The notes: a model not told the origin generated them from the letters alone. A stretch of 64,000 bases of DNA from Streptomyces sp. NBC_01260 (GCF_036226405.1 NZ_CP108464.1:5766001-5830000); one strand, 5' to 3'; shown: positions 35,480 to 45,548, counted from the stretch's first letter. Translations and numbers: made by a program.

Positions 35480-36712
35480 ATGCCTTCCGTACTGCCCGAT
35501 GGTGAGCCCGTGCCCGACGACGGGGCGCTGCCCCGCCATGCCCTGGAAGGCGCCGCCGGCCGGCCGCTCGGCTTCTACCTGCATGTGCCGTACTGCGCGA
35601 CCCGCTGCGGCTACTGCGACTTCAACACCTACACCGCGACCGAGCTGCGCGGCTCCGGCGGAGCGCTGGCCTCCCGGGACAACTACGCCTCCCATCTGAT
35701 CGGCGAGGTCCGCCAGGCCCGCAAGGTCCTGGGCGACGACCCCCGGCCGGTCCGCACGGTCTTCGTCGGCGGCGGTACGCCGACCCTGCTGGCCGCCGCC
35801 GATCTCGTCAGGATGCTGGCGGCGATCCGGGAGGAGTTCGGGCTCGCGGACGATGCGGAGATCACCACCGAGGCGAACCCGGAGTCGGTCGGCCCGGCGT
35901 ACCTGGCCGAGCTGCGCGAGGGCGGCTTCAACCGGATCTCCTTCGGGATGCAGAGCGCCCGGCAGCACGTACTGAAGATCCTCGACCGCACGCACACCCC
36001 CGGCCGGCCCGAGGCCTGTGTCGCCGAGGCGCGGGCGGCCGGTTTCGACCACGTCAACCTCGACCTGATCTACGGCACCCCGGGCGAGTCCGACGACGAC
36101 TGGCGGGCCTCGCTGGACGCGGCGATCGGCGCCGGGCCCGACCATGTGTCCGCGTACGCCCTGATCGTCGAGGAGGGCACCCAGCTGGCCCGCCGGATCA
36201 AGCGCGGCGAGATCCCGATGACGGACGACGACGCGCACGCCGACCGCTATCTGATCGCGGACGAGGCGATGGCCGCGGCGGGCTTCTCCTGGTACGAGGT
36301 GTCGAACTGGTCCCGGACGCCCGAGGGCCGCTGCCTGCACAACGAGCTGTACTGGCGCGGCGCCGACTGGTGGGGCGCCGGACCCGGCGCGCACAGCCAC
36401 GTCGGCGGCGTGCGCTGGTGGAACGTGAAGCACCCGGGGGCGTACGCGCAGGCGCTGGCCGAGGGGCGCTCGCCCGGGGCCGGACGCGAGATCCTCTCCG
36501 CGGAGGACCGCCGCGTCGAGCGCATCCTGCTGGAGCTGCGGCTCGCCGACGGCTGCCCGCTGTCCCTGCTCGCCCCGGCCGGGCTCACCGCTGCCCGGCG
36601 GGCCGTGGAGGACGGTCTGCTGGAGTCCGGGCCGTTCGGGGACGGCCGGGCCGTGCTGACCCTGCGGGGGCGGCTGCTGGCCGACGCGGTGGTGCGGGAC
36701 CTGGTGGACTGA
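35480..36712 (+). CDS. hemW: Radical SAM heme chaperone HemW
   Basis: A 410-residue protein; start at MPSVLPDGEP (35480), ATG 35471 three codons upstream is an alternative. The radical SAM motif is HVPYCATRCGYCDFN with HemW's second-Cys context. TVFVGGGTPTLL, NRISFGMQSARQHVLKILDR and NLDLIYGTPGES follow. Lacks the extra Cys of true HemN, so it is a heme chaperone rather than coproporphyrinogen dehydrogenase. Location upstream of hrcA-dnaJ is conserved among Gram-positives. Confidence 0.92.
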   Translation: MPSVLPDGEPVPDDGALPRHALEGAAGRPLGFYLHVPYCATRCGYCDFNTYTATELRGSGGALASRDNYASHLIGEVRQARKVLGDDPRPVRTVFVGGGTPTLLAAADLVRMLAAIREEFGLADDAEITTEANPESVGPAYLAELREGGFNRISFGMQSARQHVLKILDRTHTPGRPEACVAEARAAGFDHVNLDLIYGTPGESDDDWRASLDAAIGAGPDHVSAYALIVEEGTQLARRIKRGEIPMTDDDAHADRYLIADEAMAAAGFSWYEVSNWSRTPEGRCLHNELYWRGADWWGAGPGAHSHVGGVRWWNVKHPGAYAQALAEGRSPGAGREILSAEDRRVERILLELRLADGCPLSLLAPAGLTAARRAVEDGLLESGPFGDGRAVLTLRGRLLADAVVRDLVD

Positions 36713-36730
36713 GGACGCGCCGGGGACGGC

Positions 36731-39595
36731 TCACCCCACCGGGCAGCCGACCGGGGTGATCTTGTGGCCCCCGGCCGGCCGGCCGCAGATGATCCTGCTG
36801 TGGATCCGGCCGTCCGGATACGTGATCTCGACGACGTCGAGACCGTGGCCGGCCTGGGCCTCGTACGGGATGAAGCCGCGGAACGTGATCGTGCCGGTGG
36901 GCATCGTCTGCAGGTTCACCGCGTACAGGTTCGCCCACGTCTCGGCGGCGCTGTTCATCGTGTCGCCGTGGCTGGCGGCGTCGTACAGGGCGGCCGTCGC
37001 GCTGTAGGAGATGACCGACTGCCCGCTGGCGAACAGGCCGTCCTGGTAGGGCCTGGCGGCCGGCAGGCGCGGCAGGGTCCCGCCCGCGGGCAGCAGGCCC
37101 TCCAGGGTCCGGTGCGCCTGCGCGTAGAAGCCGTCGGCCCGGCCGCGGCCCATCGGGGCGAGCGCCGTGTGGTAGAGCGTGACGTCCTCGGCGAGATCCG
37201 TGCTGTCGTCGAACCGCGCCTTGGTCAGGTCGTCGCCGGTGAAGACCGTGATGGGCTTCCCCGCGCAGCCCTGGGAGAGCCGGCCCATCAGATTGTTGAC
37301 GTCCTCGACCCGGCCGGCGAAGTACAGGGCGTCCGGTGCCGGGTCCGCGTCGCAGATCTTCTGGACCGGCTTGTCGAGGTCGGCGCTGTTGTGGTGGCCC
37401 AGGCCGTACGTCTCCAGCGGAGCCACCTCGAACCCGGCCTTCTTCAGCATCGTGCGCCCCACCTTGCGCTGCTCCTGCGTGTAGCGGTCCTTGTCGTTGT
37501 TGACCAGCCTGCGGGAGAGCACGAGGGCCCGCGGATGCGGGGACTTCCCGGCCACCTGCCCGGCCACCAGGCCCAGCGCGTCCGCCTGCTCCTCGTCGGT
37601 CGCGGCGATGCCGAAGTAGTTCGAGTAGCCCTTCGCCAGATAGCCGCCGGAGTTGGTCGTGTCCACCACCGGGAGACCGGCCTCCTGAAGCAGCTCGGTG
37701 GCCCGGGGACTGTCCGTGGTGTCGCGCCCGAGCCCGACCACCCCGACGACCCTGCGGTCCTTCCTCGCCACCTCGATGATCTTCTTCACCGCCGGGATCT
37801 GCTGGAGCATGTCCTGCCCGCCGTTGGCGGTCAGCACCTTGAGCTTGACGGAGAAGTCCAGCTTGTTGGTGTGGTGCTGGTACAGATACACACCCGTCAG
37901 CTCCTCCAGGGCCTTGCGGGTGCCCTCCGGGGACGTGGCGGTGAACGGGCCCGCGTAGATGACGGTGACGTAGTCGTCCCCGGGCATGATGGCGGCGTTC
38001 TCCTCCTCCACGGCCCGCTCGATCCGGTCGAAGGTGACGCCCTTGCCGGAGCCGTTCAGCGACAGGTCGTTGCCCGAGGCGAAACGCACCTGTGCGGTCG
38101 TCGACACACCTATGCACTCCTTCGGCCCGCCGCCCGGGCCGGAGAGCTTCACCGAGTCCGTGTTCACGTCGGTGAGCGGACCGTGGCAGTACCGGTTCGC
38201 CAGCTGACTGCTCACCAGGAAGGTCGCCAGCAGGGCGCCGACCAGGAGGAGCGCCACGGTCGTACGCGACATCACCCACCAGACCCACGTCCTGCGCACA
38301 CGCGTCGTGACCAGTTGCGCGTGACCGTGCTCATGGGTCAGCTGCTCGGTCGAGAGCGGCAGCCGCAGCACCCAGGCGAGCGTGGCGGCGGCCGTCGGGG
38401 ACTGGCCGATGCTGAGATGGCTGATCCAGTTGTCGTAACGGGCCCGCGCCGCACCGGTGTGCGTGGGCAGCGGTTCCGCGGGCAGCGGCGGGGTGTGCCG
38501 CAGTATCTCGGCCGCCGGCAGCGAGGCCAGGAGCAGCAGCGGATCCACCTCGCTGCGCCGGGAGCGGACGTTGTTGAGGGCGTTGATCAGCTGGATGCCG
38601 CCGTTGCTCTGACAGGCGGTGGGAAGGAACACCACCGGCGGCACGACGCGCTTGCCGCGCCGCCAGTCCAGCGCGTGGGGACGGTAGTTGTCCCGCAGGT
38701 CCTCCAGCAGTGCCTGGACCCGCAGCTCCAGGTGGAACTGGCGGGACTGCTCGTCGCCCGCCGCCGCGTCGGCCACCCGCCCGGCGACCACCGCGGCCCG
38801 GACCCGGATGACCCGCCACGACCCGCTGGGCGAGAAGCGGGACCAGCCGTCGGACGGGTATCCGGTACTGGCCGCGGCCAGCGAGGAGGTGGTGGCGAAC
38901 CACCTGCTGGCCCGCCGCAGCCACAGCAGCGGCGGCGCCGACGTCGTCACCAGCCGGACGACGGCCAGACCCAGCACCGCGCCCACGGCCACCAGGGCGG
39001 TGGGCACCCAGCCGATCTCGCCGAGCAGCACACCGAGCACCGCGATGACGACGGCCCCGAGGAACGTCTCGGGCCGCACCGACTCCCTGAACGCGCCGAG
39101 CCAGTTCCGCGGGCCCCGTCGGCTGACCCGCCAGCGCAGCGTGCTCAGCTGCTCCAGGATCCGGTCGTCGCGGTCGCCGGGGGAGCCGCCGTGGTCCGGC
39201 TCCCCGACCACGGCGGCGGTGGCCTGCTCGATGGCGCCGAGCAGCCGCGAGCGGGGAAAGGAGAAGGGCTTGTACTGCGAGCCGCTCCGGATCTCCCACG
39301 GCTTCTCGGTCAGTGTGCGGACCATGTCGAGCGCCGCGTCGTACGGCGTCCCGCCACGGCCGTCGAGCAGCTTCAGCGGCACGCGGCGCAGCTGATTGGC
39401 GTGGTGGATCTGGCGCACGATCTGCTCGACCCTGGCGTCCACGGCGGACGGGACGTCGGCGTCGGCGGCCTGGAGGACCACCAGCGGCATCACCGGCCGG
39501 TTGTCCCGGTACCGGTCGATGAGCTGCTGCACGAAGTGGAAGACGGCCGAGGCCGCCTCGTTGTCCGCACTGTCCCGCCACACTTCGCGCGCCAT
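36731..39595 (-). CDS. Membrane-anchored periplasmic-binding-protein-like protein
   Basis: A 954-residue protein; ATG 39595 (MAREVWRDSADNEAA) chosen over ATG 39634. Residues 1-180 are a soluble alpha/beta region, unrecognised. Two transmembrane helices lie near residues 190-230 (FLGAVVIAVLGVLLGEIGW) and a third near 445 (TTVALLLVGALLATFLVSSQLA). The C-terminal 450 residues resemble a type 1 periplasmic binding domain (VVGVVGLGRDTTDSPRATELLQEAGLPVVD, FTGDDLTKARFDDS) as in branched-chain amino acid receptors. No permease genes are nearby, so it looks like a signalling sensor rather than a transporter part. Convergent with hemW. Confidence 0.78.
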   Translation of the reverse strand: MAREVWRDSADNEAASAVFHFVQQLIDRYRDNRPVMPLVVLQAADADVPSAVDARVEQIVRQIHHANQLRRVPLKLLDGRGGTPYDAALDMVRTLTEKPWEIRSGSQYKPFSFPRSRLLGAIEQATAAVVGEPDHGGSPGDRDDRILEQLSTLRWRVSRRGPRNWLGAFRESVRPETFLGAVVIAVLGVLLGEIGWVPTALVAVGAVLGLAVVRLVTTSAPPLLWLRRASRWFATTSSLAAASTGYPSDGWSRFSPSGSWRVIRVRAAVVAGRVADAAAGDEQSRQFHLELRVQALLEDLRDNYRPHALDWRRGKRVVPPVVFLPTACQSNGGIQLINALNNVRSRRSEVDPLLLLASLPAAEILRHTPPLPAEPLPTHTGAARARYDNWISHLSIGQSPTAAATLAWVLRLPLSTEQLTHEHGHAQLVTTRVRRTWVWWVMSRTTVALLLVGALLATFLVSSQLANRYCHGPLTDVNTDSVKLSGPGGGPKECIGVSTTAQVRFASGNDLSLNGSGKGVTFDRIERAVEEENAAIMPGDDYVTVIYAGPFTATSPEGTRKALEELTGVYLYQHHTNKLDFSVKLKVLTANGGQDMLQQIPAVKKIIEVARKDRRVVGVVGLGRDTTDSPRATELLQEAGLPVVDTTNSGGYLAKGYSNYFGIAATDEEQADALGLVAGQVAGKSPHPRALVLSRRLVNNDKDRYTQEQRKVGRTMLKKAGFEVAPLETYGLGHHNSADLDKPVQKICDADPAPDALYFAGRVEDVNNLMGRLSQGCAGKPITVFTGDDLTKARFDDSTDLAEDVTLYHTALAPMGRGRADGFYAQAHRTLEGLLPAGGTLPRLPAARPYQDGLFASGQSVISYSATAALYDAASHGDTMNSAAETWANLYAVNLQTMPTGTITFRGFIPYEAQAGHGLDVVEITYPDGRIHSRIICGRPAGGHKITPVGCPVG

Positions 39596-39711
39596 CGCCC
39601 CGTGCCTTCCCTCGCGAAAAGAGCCAGGCACCACTCAATAACCGATGATGCGTGCGGGGCGCAGGCCATTGTAGGGATCGGCCCCGGATTGGCGGGAAGA
39701 CCCGCCGGACA

Positions 39712-40530
39712 TCAGGCGGGAAGCGTGACGAAGTCAATCAATTCCTCTACCCGGCCCAGGAGTTCGGGCTCCAGGTCCCGGTAGGAGCGGACCGAGGACA
39801 GAATCCGCTGCCAGGCCGCCCCGGTGTTCTCCGGCCACCCCAGCGAACGGCACACGCCGGTCTTCCAGTCCTGGCCGCGCGGCACCACCGGCCAGCCGCC
39901 GATTCCCACGGACGACGGCTTTACCGCCTCCCACACGTCGATGTACGGATGGCCGACCACCAGGACGTTCCCGTCCGAGATCCGGGCCGCGATACGGGAC
40001 TCCTTGGAACCCGGCACCAGATGGTCGACCAGCACGCCGAGACGCGCGTCCGGGCCCGGGGAGAACTCGCGCACGATCGCCGGGAGGTCGTCGATGCCCT
40101 CCAGGTACTCGACGACCACTCCCTCGATCCGGAGGTCGTCGCCCCAGACCCGCTCGACCAGCTCCGCGTCGTGCCGGCCCTCCACGTAGATCCGCCCGGC
40201 CCGCGCCACCCGCGCCCGCGCCCCGGGTACCGCCACCGAGCCGGAGGCCGTACGGGCGGGCCGGACAGGACCCCCGGCCGACGGCCGCACGAGCGTGACC
40301 ACCCGGCCCTCCAGCAGGAAGCCGCGCGGCTCCATGGGGAAGACCCGGTGCTTGCCGAACCGGTCCTCCAGGGTCACCGTCGGACCCGCGGCCGTCTTCT
40401 CGCAGCGGATCACCGCACCGCAGAAGCCGGTGGCGACCTCCTCCACGACCAGATCCGGATCGGCGGGCACCTCGGGGGCGGGGGCGGACTTCTTCCACGG
40501 CGGGGTCAGGTCCGGCTGATAGCTGCGCAT
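39712..40530 (-). CDS. DUF3097 protein
   Basis: A 272-residue protein starting MRSYQPDLTPPWKK. RIYVEGRHDAELVERVWGDDLR, VVEYLEGIDDLPAIV and DHLVPGSKESRIA are characteristic of the actinobacterial DUF3097 family; the EGxxDAEL region recalls a TOPRIM-type fold. Function unknown. 25 bases separate its start from the stop of the upstream MBL gene, same strand, so an operon is likely. Confidence 0.88.
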   Translation of the reverse strand: MRSYQPDLTPPWKKSAPAPEVPADPDLVVEEVATGFCGAVIRCEKTAAGPTVTLEDRFGKHRVFPMEPRGFLLEGRVVTLVRPSAGGPVRPARTASGSVAVPGARARVARAGRIYVEGRHDAELVERVWGDDLRIEGVVVEYLEGIDDLPAIVREFSPGPDARLGVLVDHLVPGSKESRIAARISDGNVLVVGHPYIDVWEAVKPSSVGIGGWPVVPRGQDWKTGVCRSLGWPENTGAAWQRILSSVRSYRDLEPELLGRVEELIDFVTLPA

Positions 40531-40555
40531 CGGACGACGATAGGACGGGACGGCC

Positions 40556-41278
40556 TCACGACACGCCGAACCGGGCCGCCAATGCGTCGCGCTGCGCCCG
40601 GACGAAAGCCGCGTCCACCACCGCTCCGTGCCCCGGTACGTACAGCGCGTCCTCACCGCCCAGCGCCAGCAGCCGGTCCAGTGCGGCCGGCCAGCGCGAG
40701 ACGACCGCGTCCGAGCCGGCCTGCGGCTCACCGGACTCCTCGACCAGATCGCCGCAGAGGACGACCGCGGGCGAGCCGGGCACCAGCGCCGCCAGATCGT
40801 GGCCGCTGTGCCCCGGACCCACGTCGGCCAGCAGTACCTCACGGCCGCCGCCCAGGTCGATCGTCCACTCCCCGCACACCTCGTGGTGCGGGGCCACCAG
40901 CACGTCCACGGCCTCCGCCGCGTCCTGTTCGGACACTCCGTGCGCCACCGCGGAGCGGTGGAGGTCGCCGGCCCCGGCTCTCAGCAGATCCGTCAGGCCG
41001 GACGCCCCGTACACCCGGGCCCCGGCGAAGGCCGCCGTGCCCAGTACATGGTCGAAGTGCGGATGGCTCAGTGCGATATGCGTCACCCTCCGGCCGAGCA
41101 GCCGCTCGGCCCGGGTCCGCAGCTCGACGCCCTCCCGGAGTGTCGAACCCGTGTCGAAGAGAAGGGCCCCGTCCGCTCCGACCACCAGTGCGACCGTCGC
41201 GTCCCAGCGGGGCAGCCGCCGCCGGCCCACTCCGTCACCCAACCGCTCCCAGCCGAACTCTTCCCAAGTGGCGTCCAT
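40556..41278 (-). CDS. MBL-fold metallo-hydrolase
   Basis: A 240-residue protein. HIALSHPHFDHVLGTAAF carries the HxHxD-type zinc motif in variant form (SHPHFDH), followed by DVGPGHSGHDLAALVPG and LCGDLVEESGEP. It fits the glyoxalase II/beta-lactamase-like hydrolase family. Substrate unknown. Divergent from hrcA; the CIRCE element lies in the 186-base gap. Confidence 0.85.
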   Translation of the reverse strand: MDATWEEFGWERLGDGVGRRRLPRWDATVALVVGADGALLFDTGSTLREGVELRTRAERLLGRRVTHIALSHPHFDHVLGTAAFAGARVYGASGLTDLLRAGAGDLHRSAVAHGVSEQDAAEAVDVLVAPHHEVCGEWTIDLGGGREVLLADVGPGHSGHDLAALVPGSPAVVLCGDLVEESGEPQAGSDAVVSRWPAALDRLLALGGEDALYVPGHGAVVDAAFVRAQRDALAARFGVS

Positions 41279-41380
41279 ACCGCGACGCTATCGGCAACGA
41301 CCTGCACGGTCTCGCGGTAGCGTGGCCGGTCGCCCTTGCTAGGGGCCCACTCGGTCGCCGTACACTGACCGGGGGGATTG

Positions 41381-41407
41381 CTGGCACTCGAACGGACAGA
41401 GTGCCAG
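41381..41407. promoter_or_regulatory. CIRCE element (HrcA operator)
   Basis: CTGGCACTC - 9 bases - GAGTGCCAG, a perfect 9-bp inverted repeat with the canonical spacer, close to the consensus TTAGCACTC-N9-GAGTGCTAA. It lies 57 bases upstream of hrcA and shows autoregulation of the heat-shock repressor. Confidence 0.93.
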
Positions 41408-41464
41408 GAGAAGTCCCGGGAACGACCCGAGATCGACCGAGGTAGACAGCTGGAGGTGTGCGCG

Positions 41465-42481
41465 ATGCTCAGCGAACGCAGACTCGAAGTGCTGCGCGCC
41501 ATCGTCCAGGACTATGTCGGCACCGAGGAGCCCGTCGGCTCCAAGGCGCTCACGGAGCGGCACAAGCTGGGGGTCTCCCCGGCCACCGTCCGCAACGACA
41601 TGGCGGTGCTGGAGGACGAGGGCTTCATCGCCCAGCCCCACACCAGTGCGGGACGCATCCCTACGGACAAGGGCTACCGGCTCTTCGTCGACCGGCTCGC
41701 GGGCGTCAAGCCCCTGTCGTCGCCGGAGCGCCGGGCCATTCAGAATTTCCTCGACGGCGCGGTCGACCTCGACGATGTCGTGGGACGTACCGTACGGCTG
41801 CTCGCGCAGCTGACCCGGCAGGTCGCCGTCGTGCAGTACCCCTCGCTGACCCGCTCGACGGTGCGGCACGTGGAACTGCTCCTGCTGGCCCCCGCCCGGC
41901 TGATGCTCGTGCTGATCACGGACACCGGCCGGGTCGAACAGCGGCTGGTCGACTGCCAGACGCCGTTCGGTGAGACCTCTCTCGCCGATCTGCGGGCCCG
42001 GCTCAACAGCCGGGTGGTGGGACGCCGTTTCGCGGACGTCCCGCAACTGGTGCAGGATCTGCCGGAATCCTTCGAGAGCGAGGACCGGGCAACCGTGTCC
42101 ACCGTGCTCTCGATCCTGCTCGAAACCCTCGTCGAGGAGACGGAGGAGCGGCTGATGATCGGCGGCACCTCCAACCTCACCCGCTTCGGGCACGACTTCC
42201 CCGTGATGATCCGGCCGGTGCTGGAGGCATTGGAGGAGCAGGTCGTGCTGCTGAAGCTGCTCGGCGAGGCCAAGGACTCGGGCATGACCGTACGAATCGG
42301 GCACGAGAACGCCCATGAGGGCCTCAACTCCACGTCCGTCGTCGCGGTCGGCTACGGTTCGGGCGACGAGGCAGTCGCCAAACTCGGCGTGGTCGGACCG
42401 ACCCGCATGGACTACCCCGGAACGATGGGAGCGGTACGCGCAGTGGCACGTTACGTCGGACAGATCCTGGCGGAGTCGTAA
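41465..42481 (+). CDS. hrcA: Heat-inducible transcription repressor HrcA
   Basis: A 338-residue protein; ATG 41465 with GGAGG upstream. The N-terminal winged helix ([62 protein letters not shown]) and the C-terminal inserted GAF-like domain ([35 protein letters not shown]) identify HrcA. It binds CIRCE sites, including the one just upstream. The stop codon is directly followed by the dnaJ start. Confidence 0.97.
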   Translation: MLSERRLEVLRAIVQDYVGTEEPVGSKALTERHKLGVSPATVRNDMAVLEDEGFIAQPHTSAGRIPTDKGYRLFVDRLAGVKPLSSPERRAIQNFLDGAVDLDDVVGRTVRLLAQLTRQVAVVQYPSLTRSTVRHVELLLLAPARLMLVLITDTGRVEQRLVDCQTPFGETSLADLRARLNSRVVGRRFADVPQLVQDLPESFESEDRATVSTVLSILLETLVEETEERLMIGGTSNLTRFGHDFPVMIRPVLEALEEQVVLLKLLGEAKDSGMTVRIGHENAHEGLNSTSVVAVGYGSGDEAVAKLGVVGPTRMDYPGTMGAVRAVARYVGQILAES

Positions 42482-43618
42482 GTGGCCACGGACTACTACG
42501 CCGTACTCGGCGTGCGCCGCGACGCTTCGCAGGACGAGATCAAGAAGGCCTTCCGGCGGCTCGCACGCGAGCTGCATCCGGATGTGAACCCCGATCCGAA
42601 GACCCAGGAGCGGTTCAAGGAGATCAACGCCGCTTACGAGGTGTTGTCGGACGCGCAGAAGAAGCAGGTCTACGACCTCGGCGGCGACCCGCTGTCCGCC
42701 TCCGGCGGAGGTGGCGCGGGCGGATTCGGACAGGGCGGCTTCGGCAACTTCTCCGACATCATGGACGCGTTCTTCGGCACGGCGTCGCAGCGCGGACCCC
42801 GTTCGCGCACCCGGCGCGGCCAGGACGCCATGATCCGGCTGGAGATCGACCTCTCCGAGGCCGCCTTCGGCACGACCAAGGACATCCAGGTCGACACGGC
42901 CGTCGTCTGTGCGACCTGCAGCGGAGAGGGCGCCGCACCCGGCACCTCGGCCCAGACCTGTGACATGTGCCGCGGCCGCGGCGAGGTCTCCCAGGTCACC
43001 CGGTCGTTCCTCGGCCAGGTCATGACCTCACGGCCCTGCCCGCAGTGCCAGGGCTTCGGTACGGTCGTGCCGACCCCCTGCCCGGAGTGCGCCGGCGACG
43101 GCCGCATCCGCTCGCGGCGCACCCTCACCGTGAAGATCCCCGCAGGTGTCGACAACGGCACCCGCATCCAGCTCGCGGGCGAGGGCGAGGTCGGCCCCGG
43201 CGGCGGCCCGGCCGGCGATCTCTACGTCGAGATCCACGAGCTGCCGCACGCGGTGTTCCAGCGGCGCGGCGACGATCTGCACTGCACGGTCACCATCCCC
43301 ATGACGGCGGCGGCCATCGGCACCAAGGTGCCGCTGGAGACGCTCGACGGCCTGGAGGAGGTCGACATCAGGCCGGGCACCCAGTCCGGCCAGTCCGTCC
43401 CGCTGCACGGGCGCGGCATCACCCACCTGCGGGGCGGCGGGCGCGGCGACCTGATCGTGCACGTCGAGGTGATGACCCCGACGAAGATGGACCCCGAACA
43501 GGAACGCCTCCTGCGGGAGCTGGCGAAACTGCGCGGCGAGGAACGGCCCACCGGCCAGTTCCAGCCCGGGCAGCAGGGCCTGTTCTCACGTCTCAAGGAC
43601 GCGTTCAACGGACGCTAG
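42482..43618 (+). CDS. dnaJ: Chaperone DnaJ (DnaJ2)
   Basis: A 378-residue protein from GTG 42482, immediately after hrcA. J-domain with HPDVNPD; a Gly/Phe-rich linker (GAGGFGQGGFGNF); four zinc-finger repeats (CATCSGEG, CDMCRGRG, CPQCQGFG, CPECAGDG); and the C-terminal client-binding domain. It is a DnaK co-chaperone. As the second gene of the hrcA operon it is under CIRCE control, typical of the second dnaJ of Streptomyces. Confidence 0.97.
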   Translation: MATDYYAVLGVRRDASQDEIKKAFRRLARELHPDVNPDPKTQERFKEINAAYEVLSDAQKKQVYDLGGDPLSASGGGGAGGFGQGGFGNFSDIMDAFFGTASQRGPRSRTRRGQDAMIRLEIDLSEAAFGTTKDIQVDTAVVCATCSGEGAAPGTSAQTCDMCRGRGEVSQVTRSFLGQVMTSRPCPQCQGFGTVVPTPCPECAGDGRIRSRRTLTVKIPAGVDNGTRIQLAGEGEVGPGGGPAGDLYVEIHELPHAVFQRRGDDLHCTVTIPMTAAAIGTKVPLETLDGLEEVDIRPGTQSGQSVPLHGRGITHLRGGGRGDLIVHVEVMTPTKMDPEQERLLRELAKLRGEERPTGQFQPGQQGLFSRLKDAFNGR

Positions 43619-43632
43619 TCCCCGCATCGACA

Positions 43633-43664
43633 CCGTACGGGCCCGGGTTTCCGGGTCCGTACGG
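43633..43664 (+). terminator. Terminator after dnaJ
   Basis: CCGTACGGGCCCGG-GTTT-CCGGGTCCGTACGG, a 14-bp stem with one G-U pair, 14 bases after the dnaJ stop. Confidence 0.87.
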
Positions 43665-43731
43665 CATTGCGGACATAACGCGTCCACGGGGTGCGCATCA
43701 CGGGACAGGAAGGACATGACACGATGCCGTC

Positions 43732-44805
43732 ATGCCATCCGCGTTGACCGATCTCTGCCGGTATCCGATCGTGCAGGCCCCGATGGCGGGCGGAGTCTCC
43801 TGCCCGCAGCTCGTCGCCGCCGTGGCCGAGGCCGGCGGGCTCGGCTTCCTGGCCGCCGGGTACAAGACCGCGGACGGCATGTACAACGACATCAAGCAGG
43901 CCCGCGGACTGACCGGCCAGCCCTTCGGCGTCAACCTCTTCATGCCGCAGCCCAACCTCGCCGACCCGAGCGCCGTCGAGGTGTACCGGCACCAGCTCGC
44001 CGGCGAGGCCGCCTGGTACGAGACCCCGCTCGGTGAAACCGACTCCGGCGGCGACGACGGCTACGAGGCCAAGCTCGCCATCCTGCTGGAGGACCCGGTC
44101 CCGGCCGTCTCCTTCACCTTCGGCTGCCCGGCCCGCGACACCCTCGACGCGTTCGCCGCGGTGGGCACCTACACCGTCGTGACGGTCACCACGCCCGAGG
44201 AGGCCCAGGCCGCGCAGTGGGCGGGCGCCGACGCGGTCTGCGCCCAGGGCGTCGAGGCGGGCGGCCACCAGTCCACCCACCGCGACGACCCGCAGGCCGA
44301 CGGCATCGGGACCGGGCTGCTCAGCCTGGTGGCCCAGGTGCGCGAGACCGTGCAGATCCCGGTCATCGCCGCCGGCGGGCTGATGCGCGGCGCCCAGATC
44401 GCCGCCGTGCTCGCGGCGGGGGCCGATGCCGCGCAGCTCGGCACCGCCTTCCTGATCTGCCCCGAGTCCGGCGCCCATCTGCTGCACAAACAGGCCCTGA
44501 CCAACCCGCTGTTCGTCCGCACCACCCTGACCCGGGCCTTCTCCGGGCGCCCGGCCCGCGGCCTGGTCAACCGCTTCGTGCGCGAGCACGGACCGTACGC
44601 CCCTGCCGCCTACCCGCAGGTCCACCAGCTGACCGCCCCGCTGCGCAAGGCGGCGGCCAAGGCCGGGGACGCACAGGGCATGGCGCTGTGGGCGGGCCAG
44701 GGGCACCGGATGGCACGCGAGCTGACGGCCGGCCGGCTCGTCGCGCTGCTCGCCGAGGAACTGGACGCCGCCCGGGCGGCAGTGAGCACAAGGAGCACGC
44801 AGTGA
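43732..44805 (+). CDS. Nitronate monooxygenase (2-nitropropane dioxygenase family)
   Basis: A 357-residue protein. FMN-binding TIM-barrel features: IVQAPMAGGVSCPQLVAAVAEAGGLGFLAAGY, VCAQGVEAGGHQSTH, VIAAGGLMRGAQIAAVLAAGADAAQLGTAFL. Oxidises alkyl nitronates. It is followed by rsmE with a 4-base overlap, an arrangement that is conserved in Streptomyces. Function in this operon is unclear. Confidence 0.91.
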   Translation: MPSALTDLCRYPIVQAPMAGGVSCPQLVAAVAEAGGLGFLAAGYKTADGMYNDIKQARGLTGQPFGVNLFMPQPNLADPSAVEVYRHQLAGEAAWYETPLGETDSGGDDGYEAKLAILLEDPVPAVSFTFGCPARDTLDAFAAVGTYTVVTVTTPEEAQAAQWAGADAVCAQGVEAGGHQSTHRDDPQADGIGTGLLSLVAQVRETVQIPVIAAGGLMRGAQIAAVLAAGADAAQLGTAFLICPESGAHLLHKQALTNPLFVRTTLTRAFSGRPARGLVNRFVREHGPYAPAAYPQVHQLTAPLRKAAAKAGDAQGMALWAGQGHRMARELTAGRLVALLAEELDAARAAVSTRSTQ

Positions 44806-45548
44806 CGGCACCCGTCTTCGTCGTCGAACAGATGCCTGAGGGACCCGGGTTCGTCCTGGAGGGGCCGGAGGGGCGGCACGCCGTCTCGGTGAAACGCCTG
44901 CGCGCCGGTGAGGACGTCGTCCTGACGGACGGCCGGGGCCACTGGGCGCAGGGCGTGGTGCTGGCCGCCGAGGGCAAGGACCGGCTGGTGCTCACCGGTC
45001 TGGATTCCGTCCACGAGGAACCCCGGCCCGACATCCGCATCACCGTCGTCCAGGCGCTGCCCAAGGGCGACCGCGGCGAGCTCGCCGTCGAGACGATGAC
45101 GGAGACCGGCGTCGACGCGGTCGTGCCGTGGCAGGCGGGGCGCTGCATCACCCAGTGGAAGGGCGACCGGGGCCTCAAGGCCCTGGCGAAATGGCGCGGC
45201 ACGGCCCGCGAGGCCGGCAAGCAGTCGCGCCGGGTGCGGTTCCCGGAGGTGGCGGACGCGATGACGACCAAGCAGGTCGCCGCACTTGTGGCCGCAGCCG
45301 ACTTCGCGGCCGTACTGCACGAGGACCGCGAGTACGCCAGCGAGCCGCTGGCCACCGTCGCCCTGCCCAGAACGGGCGAGATCGTGCTGGTCGTCGGCCC
45401 GGAGGGCGGTGTCTCTCCCGACGAGCTGGCCGCGTTCGCCGCCGCCGGCGCCCGGACCTGCCGGCTCGGACGGACCGTGCTGCGCACCTCGACGGCGGGC
45501 ACGGCGGCAACGGCCCTGCTGCTGGGCCGGACCGGCCGCTGGTCATGA
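44802..45548 (+). CDS. rsmE: 16S rRNA (uracil1498-N3)-methyltransferase RsmE
   Basis: A 248-residue SPOUT enzyme. The N-terminal PUA-like part (HAVSVKRLRAGEDVVLTDGRG) and the C-terminal knot with IVLVVGPEGGVSPDEL and LGRTVLRTSTAGTAA are diagnostic. It methylates U1498 of 16S rRNA. GTG start overlaps the preceding stop. Confidence 0.95.
   Translation: MTAPVFVVEQMPEGPGFVLEGPEGRHAVSVKRLRAGEDVVLTDGRGHWAQGVVLAAEGKDRLVLTGLDSVHEEPRPDIRITVVQALPKGDRGELAVETMTETGVDAVVPWQAGRCITQWKGDRGLKALAKWRGTAREAGKQSRRVRFPEVADAMTTKQVAALVAAADFAAVLHEDREYASEPLATVALPRTGEIVLVVGPEGGVSPDELAAFAAAGARTCRLGRTVLRTSTAGTAATALLLGRTGRWS

Noticed and set aside
36764..39784. Plus-strand ORF of over 1000 codons opposite the receptor-like gene
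   Set aside because: High-GC shadow: repetitive Arg/Gly/Pro content, no motif, while the minus-strand frame has transmembrane helices and a recognisable binding domain.
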